The translations under genes were made by a program, and so were the position numbers. Below, one piece after another: positions 1 through 13,201 of a stretch of 64,000 nt of DNA. The DNA comes from Paramecium sonneborni (Eukaryota; Ciliophora; Oligohymenophorea; Peniculida; Parameciidae). The notes beneath the pieces were generated by a model. The model saw nothing but the letters and a program-made list of their open reading frames with translations, had not been told where the DNA came from and searched no databases. Numbering within the stretch: the first letter of the stretch is position 1; each line of letters begins with the position of its first letter. The stretch spans positions 64,359 to 128,358 of the forward strand of contig CAJJDN010000170.1 of NCBI GenBank assembly GCA_905182985.1, read 5' to 3'.

Positions 1-3000
1 CTAAATAAAAGGATATAATTTCTGATTTTAATTAATTTGGTTTAAATTTCCTCATCTTTAATTATTATTATGGTAAGATAAGATTATTGGCCATATTTAT
101 CATACTTGTTTGAATATTAATTTCTAATGCTATTGGATCGATTATCATATTTAAAATTATAAAAGTAGGTTAAATTAATGATTCCCATTAACATTTAGAT
201 GATTGTAATTATTACTATTATTCTTATCTTAAAAATAAAGGATCTAATCTTAACAATGAAATTAATAGCTTAATTGCATTAAGGAATTACTACTATATAT
301 TTAATTTTATATCCTTTATTTTAAAGAAAATGTTATTAATCATTATCAAGTTTAAATCATTTGATTTCGACATTTCTATAATTGAGAAACAATCAGTTAT
401 ATTAATTACATTAAAATTTTCAAATTAAAGAGTCAAATTTTGTATTAGAATATCCAAATGAGTATTTGAAAAAAATCTCATATTTAAATCAAAAAAAACA
501 TTTATTTCCTGTTTATCACATACTTATATATCAATTTTTATAATAGGAATAGATATTTTAAACTCTTTTCCAATTATCTTCTCTTCATTAATAATAATTT
601 CAATAATATGAATATTTTAAATTTATATTTTGTTTACTTTAAGATTATGCTTAGTCATAGTTTCAGAGTCTAATAATTACATTAGTTCATATTCTTAATT
701 AGTTACAAATATTCTATATTTATCACCTTTCTAAATATTATATTCAAGACAATTATCTGAAAATGGATAAATGTGAATTCTAGACTTATTTTTCATCAAA
801 ATAAAATTAAATTATGTTTTATTCTTTAATAACAAATATTTAATTTGTTATTAATAGATATTACGACAAATAACAAAACACATTTAGTTTTAAACTAAAA
901 CATTATTTCTGAATATCATAATCATATGATGTCTCTTATTAATTTCTATTGCATACTTTCCTTCTTTTAAAAAGTTTATATAATACAAATTTGTAACTTA
1001 ACCATTAATTATGATTTACTATGATTAATTTGAAGTATGTTTTCTATTATTCAACAAATTTGTGTAAAATAAATCTAATTATTAATCAAAATTATTAATT
1101 AAAGTATTATTCATATTTGCATCCACACTTATAGGCAAATTAATAAATGAAGCATTGCCAATACTAAAATTCCAAGGAAGTAAATTAATAATAATAAGAA
1201 ATGGTTTGATTATAATTTTCTAAAAATATTATCCTTTTGGATCTTTAATTAATTCGAAAGATAGAAGAACATTGTAAAAATTATTATCAATTTTAACAAA
1301 ATTAAATGATAAAACAGTCTTTTATTAAATTACTTCTTTAAGATTAAACTTTATTTCTTACTAATTTTCTGTCACTATTGATAAATATCATTTGATTACT
1401 TAAGATTAATGAAATTGTACTTTATTCAGTCAGTTTTGTGTGGAATGCTTTTTTTGAATTGCCTTCTATTTAAAAGCATTCTACACTTCCAGTTTTAAAT
1501 GTTAACAAATAATCAGATTAGTTTTCTATCGTTGGTTCTGCTACAATTTATAAATCTGTATTTTATTTATCATATTAGGTTAATATAAATTCATTATTAA
1601 CTGCTTTTAGAAAAATATCATGTTCTTGTTGATCAATTTCATCAAGTAAGATGAATTTATTAAAATATTATTTAGATAAATGAAAAGGATATACTTGAGA
1701 CCAAAATTATAAAGTTTCATTAATTTCTAATCCTAATTAAATCTGATAGGTTGGATAATCTTTTGGATCTAAATAAATAATTTAATAAATAAATAACCTT
1801 AGAGATCATCATAAAGGGATGAAAGAAGACTAGAATCATCAGGTTATAGAGTGAATGATTATGTTTTTTTATTTAAAACATTAATAATCTTAAAAAGAAC
1901 TTTCTTTTTTGTTTTATTTCTAATTACACTTACAACATCTAATCCACTTAACAAATTTATGGTGTTAAGTATATTTGAAATAGTTAATTAAGATAATTTT
2001 ATTTCAACAGTATTTAAAATTTAAAAAATATTCTACGAATCTTATTAATTAGAATCAATTGTCTTATTCCATACTAATTTACATTTAATTGTCTTAAAAT
2101 AACTTTATAATATTTACATTTGTGATTTTACAACTCTTTCTCTATAAGGGATGAGTAGTCCATATATTTAAATTAGATTTCCATTCTAAATGATGTGGTT
2201 AGTTTTCAATTAATAATACTTACAAATTTATTTATTTGATATTAATCGTTATAAATGATACATAATTATTAATTTTGATACATTAACCAAAATCAATTGA
2301 ACATCTTTCCATAAGAAGAATAAATTTAATATTTTTATGCAACTATTAATTTTGTTACAATTAATCATTTTAGAATGAATCAGATTATACTATTTTTTCA
2401 GTTTCTAATAATTTTTGCAAAGTAATTAACTAAGAGAATGTATTTTTTTGTAATCTAATTTATACCTATGAAAGTATGATATTTAATTCAATTTGTTTAA
2501 AATAGTCAAAAATTGCATTGAATCCATTGATAGATATTAATAGATGTTAATGTTGATCAAATAATTGAAATTGCAATTGATTATGTTTCAATTCTAAGTT
2601 CTTGATTTTGTCTTTTTTTTAATATATTCCTACATGTGTTTAACTTTAGAATAATAATAGAAATTGTGTTTATCCAGATGCATTAAGAGTTAATTTATTT
2701 TTCATAATATTCATTTTATAAGTTAACTTTTTTTAAAGGGATTTGATATGACTCTACCCTTTAGTTTAAACCTATTATTATTATGGTGGAATAAACGATT
2801 AATAGCTTTAAATATGATTTATAATGGTTTGAGAATTTTAGAGTAAGTGATGGATATCTACTTCAAGATGAATATATTCAATTTAAAGAAATAGTTTTTG
2901 TTCTATTAATTTCATTCTATCACTTTAATTTTGTGTAATTTCTAAAATAATTTATTACTATAATTAGTAGAAAGTATACTTTATCTGCATCTTGATTGTG

Positions 3001-4109
3001 CAATTCTGGCCATATACTAAATTCGTTGCTATCTTATTTAGTCAATTAAAGAATCTTTAGTCCATTATATTTAATCTAAATATAATAAATGTTCATACAT
3101 GAATTTATTAAAAACTTAATTTATAATTCATTTAAGATAAAAAGGATTTAGCACATATGTTACATTATTAAATAAATAATGTTAATTATTAGGATTGGAT
3201 GTATAAATTGTTAGAAAATATGGATAAATGAATTCCTTTGCTGACAGTTGTAATATCTCTAAAAATAAAATTTTCATGTATAGGTTAAATTTTGAATTCA
3301 TTTAATTTATTTTTAACTAATTATTACAATTGAGTTTGTTTATTGATAGCATCATTAGCTAATAACACTATATCTTTATCTAAGATAATATTGAAGTTAT
3401 TAAATTCAACATTACAATATATAGAATCTTTTGATCTTTCTAAATAAGAGTTACATTGATCTAGAGCTAATAATTATTAGTTTGAAATGTCATCATCTTT
3501 AAAACGAATTAATTTAATAAAAAATGTTTCTAATTTTAATTCTCTATGAAATTGATCAACATCTTCTGGATTAATTCTTAAATTCTCTTCACAAGATGTA
3601 CTAAATTCTTGACAAACAACTTATAATCTATATTGTTGTTTAATTAACAATTCAACTTAAATATCTTTAATTTCAAAGGATAGATTAAGTAGTAGTTTTT
3701 TTACAAATCTTTTTAAGACTTATTCATCAATTTCTTTATGTTTTCTAATCTCATCTTGAATAGAGAGTTTACTTTCATTATTTTATTTTTTTGATAAATC
3801 TTAGATGAGATTTTCAATGTCTTCTTATTCATTATATTGAATGATTACATTCAATCCACTTATATGTGTTTTGATTGGTTGAGTAGTTAATGATGCCCAT
3901 GGTATATCTATTTTAAGCATTTCAATATCAGCTTTAAGGATGGTAAAAGGAATTAATAATTCCTTAAGTAATTTATTGAGTGTTTACAATTTGAGCTAAA
4001 CCTTTTAAAGATTTAAAGCTCCTTAATACAATTAAACCTGAGAGCCTCCAAATCCCTCAATATAAAGATTGAGAAATTTAGCCACGAAAACTTTAAATAC
4101 ATAATTCAT
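1..4109 (-). CDS. VPS13: VPS13-type lipid-transfer protein, N-terminal part (3' end beyond left edge)
   Basis: Read on the minus strand with TAA/TAG as Gln from the ATG at 4109. The first ~110 residues follow the chorein N-terminal pattern: a short amphipathic start (FVAKFLNLYIEGF), an L-x-Q-x-x-L strand series, then IPW and a THISGLNVII strand. Further in, DEQVLKRFVKKLLLNL and RINPEDVDQFHREL fit the early VPS13 rod. The frame stays largely open to base 1, where it is still coding, so the protein is longer than 1,350 residues; VPS13 proteins usually exceed 3,000. Family knowledge: bridge-like proteins moving lipids between membranes at contact sites. The start lies only 5 bp after the stop of the next gene upstream, which is unusually tight. 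Short introns are expected but were not all placed. It could instead be a VPS13-like paralogue rather than the true orthologue. Confidence 0.78.
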
Positions 4110-4114
4110 ATAAA

Positions 4115-6086
4115 TCAAAATTATCTAAGTTTTTCATCAAACTTGGAATGTGTTGTGTAAAAGGTTTAAAACATTCCTTCACTCATTGATTTATGTGTAG
4201 ATCTCTTTGGTTATAACTTATAGAATTCACTTTAAGTTCTCTATTATTATACATTGATTCTATCTCTTGGAAGTTTATAACTAAAGTATATAATACATAT
4301 ATATATATACAGTTATTCTAATGATCCATTATGTCCTCTATTTTATGATACACGTACAGGTGGAAAATATCCTATTTTAGCATTAGCTTTCCCCCAATCC
4401 TTTGAGTTTAGAAGAGATTAATTAAAAGTATCAATAGGATTTCTAATTAAATATCAATTACTAACTTATTTTATGGTTCTGTTTATTTAGCTGGTTAACT
4501 TGGAGTATCAGGTTTGTTAGGTTACACTAATAGATTTTCAAGTAATTTTGCATTTTTTGTTAATATTTTCTCTGATTTTGTATCAACTTTTTAAAGTTAA
4601 GGTTTATTTGGAGAAAATTTATTCATCACAAGATGACTTTCATTAAATTAAACAGTCTTTTCAAGTTTTGTATTTTCTAAATTCTTTTTTGTTTCAATAT
4701 TCTCTTAAGATACAAATTAAGATTTTGTTTATTATTAAAAAGGATTTCCATTATCAGTTAACATTTTATATTCAGTTCTAGTTAATCGAATTTGTTGCAT
4801 TTATTTAGTGATATCATCACCAGGTAAAAAGTTTTATCCTGATAACCTATATTATAATTATTCAGCAGAATCACTAACCTGATGTTTGATTCCTTCCTTA
4901 TACCTTTATTCATAGATGAGTTTAACACCATTTGTCATTGAAAATGTATCATATGGTAATTAAGCTCCTCTATCTATTCTAAGTCCTTTGTCTCCAGTTG
5001 CCTCTTTGGCTACATCCTTTCGATCTATTATATTCTTATATAACTTATAATTTTACTTTATTAGGTATATCAGCAGTAGTTTTTGGAGGGATTTACACAG
5101 GTTATTAAGTTTGGATAACTTATTTGCTTCCTTTTTTAGAATTGCTTTGTGGAATACTCTATTGATTAGTAGTTTTGGGAATATCTTTCAAATCAACTTT
5201 AATTTTCAAAGATGTAGGTTATAATTTATCATATTTAACTCCCCTTGATAATAAAATTTTGCCATCATAATCATAGGTGTATTTATTTGAGGATGATTCT
5301 TTTTTCTATTTTAGAAGTATAAATAAATATGTACTTAATTTTATATAATGTCTTCTTTAATTTTTTATTCAATTTCATTCTTCTTTTTAATATCATAGAG
5401 TTTCTTTTATCTTAATTTATCAACAAAATCATCTTCTTCTTCTGCAACTTAGAATTCAATTAATCTAATTTCAGAATGACTTGATTTTGGAGGCGCAACA
5501 ACTGCTGTTTTTTTCCTTTCCAAAACAGAAAATCGTTACTTGTTATTTTTTTAGCTATTATTTTAAGATGGTATTTCATTTTCAACCTATTCTTCTTATT
5601 CATCAGAAAATGAGGAACTCTATTCTTCAACATTAACTCTATTTCTTCTCCAACGATCATAATGTATTACATTCTTATAATATATAAACATGAAATAAAT
5701 ACAGGTTCGCTATCTTCTTACATGTTATTTCCATCTATTTTCAAACCATCTTCATTAAAATAACTGGCTACAATTAATTCCATAATTGTCATAACTTATG
5801 CATTGGAACTTATAGGAATTTAAGTTTCCATAAACTAAATAGGTATAAGCAATACCTATTCTTCTGCTATTTTTAAAGATTGTTTGATAATAAAAGTTGT
5901 TATTTATTTCGAGATAAGAAATGATTAGGCAAATATTCCATTATATTCAGATGTCATTGATTAATAAACCTAGATTTTTTTAATTTCTTATACTTGTTCC
6001 ATATTCAATTAAGGTGTTTAATCATCTCCTTCAATATCACATTCATCTCTTTCAGAAAAGTCATCTCCATTTACACTATTGCTCAT
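4115..6086 (-). CDS. Hypothetical protein, Gln/Lys/Glu-rich
   Basis: Starts MSNSVNGDDFSERDECDIEG at 6086 and ends with TGA at 4115-4117. About 600 residues after removing several introns, including a 29-nt GTA...TAG intron near 5310-5340 and a 30-nt one near 4270-4300; each restores the reading frame. One intron near 5670-5700 seems to end in AAG rather than TAG. The N-terminal third is acidic. A central block has the pattern YTYDYDGKILLSRGVKYDKL, followed by a Pro/Thr/Gln-rich linker, a lysine-rich middle, and a C-terminal block (GYFPPVRVSQNRGHNG). I do not recognise the family; the Y-D-x-x-G-K-I motif resembles short motifs in ciliary proteins of unknown function, but that is only an impression. 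No membrane segment or signal peptide is seen. Confidence 0.7.
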
Positions 6087-6263
6087 TATAATTATAATTA
6101 TTATATGTTATATATATATATTTTCATATTCAATTAATTTTCAATCAATACTATCACAATTATCTTAAGCGATCAGATTGTATCTATATGGATGTTAAGG
6201 ATTATTAATTTTTTTAGTATTATTAAAAATATATTAATTTTGAATGTTCAAAAAATCTGTAGG
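6087..6263. promoter_or_regulatory. Divergent intergenic region
   Basis: About 180 bp, very AT-rich, between the starts of two divergent genes. It must hold both promoters. It contains a TATATATATATA tract near 6110-6120, but no element I can name with confidence. Confidence 0.4.
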
Positions 6264-8419
6264 ATGTAATAATCAATAGCATTTAAAGTTTTAAAGAATT
6301 TCGATATTTTTGGACAAAATATCCAATTGAATTTTAATGGTGATGATTCATACCAAACTGCCATCGGAGGTATTTTTTCGATAACAATTATTGCTGTCAT
6401 TGCTTTTTTCTTTTAATAAAATATCATAGATTTCATAAGTAAAAACTAGATTAATTTAAATGTCCAAACACTATTTGATGCTAATCCAGATGAAATCATC
6501 TTTAATGATAATAATTATATGTTTGCATTAGCCATTGAATAAAATGAATTTAATACTAATCCATACTTCAATATAACATTGAAATAAAGAATTTATACAA
6601 GATTAACAAATGGAACTTTAATAAAATAAGATTCATTTATTGATTTGATACCATGTTCTCTAGACAGATTTCAAAATATTTTTAATAATTAAAATTTCAC
6701 CGATCAATTTATTTCTCTTAGATTGTCTGAATGGTTATGTCCACAATACAATTATTCAATTAGATTATCTGGAGGATACACCAGTTAAGTTTTTTAGTTC
6801 ACTAAAATAACTGTTTCTGAATGTTCCAATTAAACTGAAAATAATTAAATCCTAACTTGGAAACCATAATGTGCTAGTACCAAAGATAGAGATAATCATC
6901 TAAATAATGATAGATCATTTAGATTAAAAATGTAAATTCACTATTTTATGTTTAGGTATATGACCAATACTATTATTAATCCTTTATAACCAAAAAATAT
7001 ATCTTAAGTATTCTTAGATGATGAACTATTCTTTTCTTTCCTTTTACTTACAGGAACTGAAACTGATGTCTTTTATTAAAAATATAATATCACTACTAAT
7101 CAAAATATATTCCCTTATATTGAAGATAATTAGGAATAATTATACAATATTAAACAACAAGGAGATTTTAGAGTTAGTAATGTATAAAATAGTGGATCAT
7201 CATATTCTGCTATTTATATGAGAAGAAGTCCATATACTTATTAACTTAAGAGAGATTTTCAAGATCTTGCTGATTTACTCTCTTATTTAGGTGGATTTGC
7301 TAATATTGTTGTTATGATCTTTGGCTTTTTTATTACGTTTTATAATAAATCTTAATGTATTTTCAATCATATTTTTCTAGTCATGATTGAACTTGCTAAT
7401 TAAGTTTATGATTTCCCAGTTCAAAATTCTAACAATATTGATTGCTAATAAAGAAAAGAAATCAAAAAAACTATTGCTAGAGCCAAAAGTAGAACTATTA
7501 TTCAAAAACCTAATTAATAACACTCATAATTGTAATCACCTAAATATAATTAAAATTAATAATTAATAGTCAATTAAACTACTAAATAAGATGAATAATT
7601 AATAACTAAATAAGATGAATAATTAATAACTAAATAAAATGAATATAAAACCTTCCAATAAGAATAAGAAAAAATCATATAGTAATTAGGTCTTACAGAT
7701 AGAAAGAGCTATTTAACACAATAAATTTAGAAAATCTTAAATAGGAGTCTTCCTATTTTCTTTAATTGCAAATATATTTTGTATTAATTATTCTGTTAAA
7801 GATTCTTTTATGATAGGAATAGTATTTTATTACAAAAAGCTATGTATTAATAATAATAATAATAATATATATAGAAAAAACATTAATCAAGACTTAGATC
7901 TTTGCGTGATTATAGATAAAGTCAAAGAAATTAATTTATTGAAAGAACTATTATTGACTGATGATCAATTAGTTTTGTTTGATTTTGCTCCAAAAGAAGT
8001 TATCAATTTAGAAGTTGATTAAAAGATTACAATAAAAAACTTAGCAAGAAATACTTTAAGAAACTTTAATTAGATATCAAACACACTTAATAGTAAAGAA
8101 GAATAAAATAAGCCCAGTTCAACAATTAATACCTATTATAAGCTGTTTAAAGTATTTTTTGAGCATTATAATATAGGCTTATGATCGCATCCACTAATCA
8201 TTGTAATAGAATGATAAGATCAATGAAAAATTGATTGGTAAATTGGGATAAGAAGTAAGAGATATTTTTGAAGTTTCTCAATTCATTTAATGGGAAAATC
8301 ATAGGAATATCAATAGTGAACCATTAGATGAAGAGTTTTAATGTGATTCTGTGAATTCTGATCCACCTTGCATTACTAGTTTAGAGTAATTCAAGATAAA
8401 TTTAAAATTAAATATTTGA
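6264..8419 (+). CDS. Two-pass membrane protein of a ciliate-expanded family
   Basis: ATG at 6264 gives MQQSIAFKVLKNFDIFGQNI, then a GG turn and a first membrane segment (IFSITIIAVIAFFF, about residues 35-50). A ~290-residue extracytoplasmic region with scattered Cys follows, then DLADLLSYLGGFANIVVMIF-type sequence as the second membrane segment near residue 350, and a long Gln-rich C-terminal tail. Introns at 7844-7874 (31 nt) and 8152-8176 (25 nt) both restore the frame; the first lies in a TAA/ATA-rich stretch. The tail contains the repeated unit KQDEQLIT. The gene at 57279 has the same architecture (F-G-x-P/N start, GG before the first helix, G-G/S-x-x-N before the second helix). Function of this family is not known to me; a surface or channel-like role is only inference. 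Confidence 0.75.
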
Positions 8420-8434
8420 TTTATTAATTATTTA

Positions 8435-9182
8435 ATGAAGTCTGTTCATTTTTAGTTACCTGATCCACCTTTACCTTTTCCATTTGGATATTCTTACAAT
8501 ACAAAAATTGATACTATTTCTGATATTTCAGAATCAGATATTAACTAAAGACAATGTACTTAAAATTCTAAAAATGATTAAACTTTCCAAATACTTCCTC
8601 AGGTTTAACAATTAAATGTATTAGAAAATAAATAAATTATTGATAATTCTAAAGAAATTTCTTATTTAAGATACCCTCAAAGAAATTCATAATTAGCCAA
8701 TTCTTAGGAAAATTAGACTACTTAAAATCAATAAATAGATTTAGGATCCATTAAATTCTAATTAGAAAAATTAATTGAAATTTGTAAATTTAAAAGTCAG
8801 CCATCAGAAAGATAATATTAAGAACTATTATATAAAGTACTTAATTATATTAATTTAGTTAATCTAAATAATAATATTTTATTAATAATAAGATAAGGGA
8901 ATTAACAATTTAATTTTCGATAGTGAGTTTAATAGTATCATTTTTTAAATTCGAGCTCTTCCAAATTTAGATATTTTGCATAAGATTTAGTTTGAAGAAA
9001 TAATAAATTGTATTTTTAAGCAAGAAGAGAAATTATAATTTTAAGAATTAGTTAGAGAATTAATTTAAGATAATTATATATATTGGATAGAACCATTATA
9101 TTATGAGGTTAAAAAAAAGTAAATAGGCAAATCATAATGGAAATAATTTATTTAAAGTTCAATAACATTATATAACATATGA
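8435..9182 (+). CDS. Small hypothetical protein
   Basis: ATG at 8435, TGA at 9180-9182, about 240 residues. It starts MKSVHFQLPDPPLPFPFGYS and is polar and Gln-rich in the middle. A 22-nt GTA...TAG intron near 8838-8859 is needed; without it the frame hits TGA at about 8920, while with it the frame runs to a helical C-terminus (ALPNLDILHKIQFEEIINCI). It lies 15 bp downstream of the previous stop, so its promoter must lie within that gene's 3' end, or the two are transcribed close together. No family recognised. Confidence 0.55.
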
Positions 9183-9195
9183 TTTCATTATACTT

Positions 9196-11240
9196 TCATT
9201 GTAAATCCTTTTTTTTGGTTAATACCTTTTTGACTGGCTAACTTAATGATTTGATTTATTATTGAGGTAGTTATTTTTCATCAACCTCTTCTTTTTATTC
9301 TTGTAATACCTTTGAATGATCTTCATTATTTTTGAATGATTATGTTTACTATTATTCTACTTAAGATTTTTAATCAATTTATTATTAAATGGAAAACAAT
9401 TTTTAAATTTCTTTTTGTGCTGCATATTCATTCTATTCAATCAATTCTCCTTTAATTCCTTATAGAGGTTAATTTGTAATTAAATTAGGTTATTCTTAAG
9501 CAAGTTTTTAGATAAATTCTAATACTTAAGGTGTATCTTTATCTTTATCTTTAACTAAAACTTTAGGTTTAATTTCAGCTGGTAATTCAACTAATTAATT
9601 GAATGGATTTTATTCTTTTAATTGTTCATTACATTCAATAGCTCTAGATTTGAAATCAGGTTTATATACTTTAGTCCATAAATCCCAAGATTCTCCTTGA
9701 TGACATCCTTTTTTTGCAAGATTCAATCTCCAATCTTCATTAGATAGATTAAAGATTTCTGTAAATTTACAAGTTGAACATGATAATAAATCATATCTTC
9801 CTCCAAGATTACTGAAACCTATAAACTTTTAATCCCATAAGACTTAAACCATAATTTCTTTTTATTCTAATAATCCAACAACAGTTCCATAAATGCCAAA
9901 TGGATAATTTAAATTAACAACTCTATCTCCTATTTTATGAATAGTAGGATGTTTAATAAAAAATGGAGGAAGAAAAGTTTGATTAGTTTATTGAATAGCA
10001 AAGCCAGGATCTACTTTTTTTGTAGTATTAACATTATTATTTTGAATTTATTTTTTATGAATCTTTATTTCAGCCACTTTGGATGAACTACCTTATAATA
10101 GATATTAGGATTCAGGTAATTATAAGATCCAAATATAGATTTTAAGTAGATCAATATTAGGATCAACAGAATTAGGAAATAAATCCTTAGCATTAATTGG
10201 TTAATTTCTTTAATTTTCATTCAATTAATTAAGATACTATTAAACTCTTGAACATTAATTTCGATATTCGCATAAAATAGTAACACACTTTTCAGATAAT
10301 TCTAAATCATTAAATTTTTAATATTTAGATGGACCAGTTGCATATTAATCAGCTTAAGGTAATCTTACTAATTCAGGTACTAATTAATTATTAGTTCTAT
10401 TTATTATATTTAGTCCAATGTCTAATTAATCAGCTATTTTAGATTCTTTATCTTCCATATTTACTACAATACTTCCAAGTAAGTTTAACAAAGTCTTTAC
10501 TGAACATTAAAGTTTTCCACTAACTATTTATAAAGAATAATAAATATCAGAGTGAATATAATCATATCCTAAAAGAATTGGATAAGCTGTTATTTGTATT
10601 GTGAGCTTTTTATCAATTTATTTTATTATTCCATTTGCTCCATTCTTTTTTTCATGAAAAATAACAACTTATCTATCTAATTAGAAATCTTCAAATTTTG
10701 GATTAATAAATTTAACCTTCTAATCTACAAATACAAATTCATAAGGATATACTAACTCTCTATATTATTCTTATGGGTAACTTAATTAATTATTGTTATC
10801 TCGTACTAAATGTTTATATTATTTTACAATAACAAATACTTGGCTATCTAATTTCATGTATTTCTCATATTAATTTAAGCTTTTATTCCTTATTTCTTTA
10901 TATATTTTATTATGATCCTTCTTGCTGTAATCTTTTAATAAATTTATTGATTGCATTTTAATTCCTTCAAGTAGATTTAAATAATCAGGTCCAATAATAG
11001 CTAAAACTTCACATTACTATTGTAAGGGAAATCCACAATAGACAAAGTTTTTATTTTTAGTAATATATTCAAAAAATTATTTGGAATCAAATTTAACTGA
11101 TTGTAATTCTAATAGTAAGTATTAATTTTCAAATTTCTTCATATCATCCTCATGTTATTAGATGTTAATTAATTTTGTTGATTTTATATTGATTATTTAT
11201 AGAGTAGGAACTTAAAAGGAATTTTCAAATTTTTCAATAA

Positions 11241-11304
<64 letters not shown>

Positions 11305-13168
11305 CCAAGTAATTTAACATTATTCTCTCTCATCAATATCAATAAATTATTTCTTAGAGCAAGATTTAAAATTACTAAAATGTTTAGGTAATGTAGATTC
11401 GTAAATTTATTATTGGTTTGCATCAAATTAATAGAAAATAGATTATCCTAATCGATTTCTTAAATCATTCGTATCAGGAATTGAATTATATGCTTATTCA
11501 ATTAGAGCACAATCCAAAAAAGGGATTTTTGTAATATGTTAATGTTCATACATGGTACCATATGAATCAGTTTCAAAATTTTCTGGATAATAATCGTTAG
11601 GTGTTCTAAGAATAGAATTTTCTTTATCAGTTAAGAGTTTACCATAAGGTTCTGGTAAGAGCATAGCATTTTCAGGAGTTAAGATACTAAGTAGTTATTT
11701 AAAAGGAGGATATGGTTAACTCTTTGGAAATTAAATTGGTTGTTCAGTGTCTGGTAATTCTTATAAGATATTTTTAACAATTCCAACAATATCTCCACAT
11801 AAAGGGGCATAATAATATTTATAATACCATTCCCATGAAGGAACTCCTTTAAAGTAATACCATAAAACAAATTGAATTCCTTCCATGTAATTGACACACA
11901 TATCTTGAAGTTTTTCTAAATCTAAATCATCATCTTAAATAATTTAACATTTTGCTTTATAATAGAATCTACGACCCTCAGTTTATTCTTAATGTGAAAA
12001 ATGATTTAAAATATTATCAATCAATTCTTTTTCTTTAATGATGATTTATTTATTTTCATGTTTATGGTTTAAATAATTCATCATTTCTTATTGTCTATCA
12101 TTAATACACAATTTTTCAAAACCTTACAATAGATCTAATAGATTTAATAATTCTTTATAATTGATATCTCCTCTCTAAACGATATAATCATTAGCATTAG
12201 TTAAATGTTTTTTGAATAAATCAACAAGTGGTTCAATAGTACCAATTCGAATGTCAAAGCAATATATTCTAGGTAGAAAATCATTTCCAACAAAGAAGCA
12301 AAGTAAAATGAAATCATCGATAATTCGATTAATATCATATGCAATTTTCATTTTATCTTTCAAGACAATAAATTCTAAATCTAAGTATTCTCTAACAATA
12401 GAAATATTAATGACTAAAAATTCAGGTATTTTAGCAACTCTATTAGCTGCAGCACTAGGAGTTTATTTGAATTTAAGATCTTCTCTGATAATAAGAACAT
12501 TTTTTAATTAAGTAAGTAAGCCTAACATAATTAAATCTGCATCTGCTCCATAAATCATATGAACACTATTTGGATGGCATTACAGATTACGTATAAAACT
12601 AAGTAATTTATGTTCTCCTTCTCCTGGTACATCACATCCTGAGAATATAATTTTGAGATTCCTAAATTTAGGATCTTCAGAATATTTTCTCTCAATGTAA
12701 AATTTAATCTATTGATTTCTTAATATTTGAATATGAATACAATTAAGTCATGAATTCAGTTCCAGGACTGAATTGATTATTTTAATATGTTTGATTCTTT
12801 TGAAAAAGACCAATATTTTAAAGATGTGCACTTAAATACTTATATCTTTTTTATGATTAAAACCTTCTTTGACGTTATTGATTCATTTTAGCACGTGGTG
12901 CAACTCCATCAAATGCTAAGAATAATAATTCTTAAGGATTAACTAAATTAATGATCATATCAAGATAATTTATAATTGAAACCCAAACATCATCAAAATC
13001 TCGTTCTCTTAATTGATCTTTAAATAATACAGTTGGATCAGTTGCACATTTATATATAATTTGATTCATATCTAGATATAGATAATCAACTCTTTAAGCA
13101 CGAGTATGTTCATAAAGACATAAAGGATATCTTCTCATTAACCATGAATAGAAGTTTGGAACACCCAT
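9196..13168 (-). CDS. XRN1: 5'-3' exoribonuclease, XRN1 type
   Basis: Start at 13168 reads MGVPNFYSWLMRRYP, the conserved XRN start, followed by YLDMNQIIYKC and VAPRAKMNQQRQRRF, both hallmarks of the XRN catalytic block. Near residue 280, DDFILLCFFVGNDFLPR carries the conserved metal-binding Asp segment. A later region has the XRN1-type SH3-like barrel (IGDRVVNLNYPFGIYG...LGGRYDLL). The C-terminus is Gln-rich and ends in TGA at 9196-9198. About 1,300 residues, shorter than animal XRN1 (~1,700) and consistent with a trimmed tail. Family role: cytoplasmic degradation of decapped mRNA, processive from the 5' phosphate. A 20-residue polyglutamine run lies between the catalytic and middle regions. 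The gene starts 33 bp from a divergent gene and its stop is 13 bp from a convergent one. Confidence 0.93.
11242..11301 (-). repeat. (TAA)20 trinucleotide repeat coding polyglutamine
   Basis: Sixty bases of perfect TTA repeat on the plus strand, 20 TAA codons on the coding strand. In the XRN1 reading frame (…ITWE before it, FIEKFEN after it) these are 20 consecutive glutamines, all TAA and none TAG, CAA or CAG. Read with the standard code in another frame it would look like polyasparagine, which is a misreading. Confidence 0.9.
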
Positions 13169-13201
13169 TAATTAAAATATAAAAATTTATATAGAAATTA
13201 A
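13169..13201. promoter_or_regulatory. 33-bp divergent promoter region
   Basis: Only 33 bp separate the ATG of XRN1 (minus) from the ATG of the next gene (plus). Both promoters and 5' UTRs must fit here or overlap coding sequence. The sequence is nearly all A/T. Confidence 0.5.

Noticed and set aside
11193..11426. Minus-strand ORF with a polyasparagine run
   Set aside because: It is the XRN1 region read in a wrong frame; in the conserved frame the repeat is polyglutamine.
12212..12511. Plus-strand 99-codon ORF
   Set aside because: Antisense to the most conserved XRN1 segment (DDFILLCFFVGNDFLPR) and without similarity of its own.
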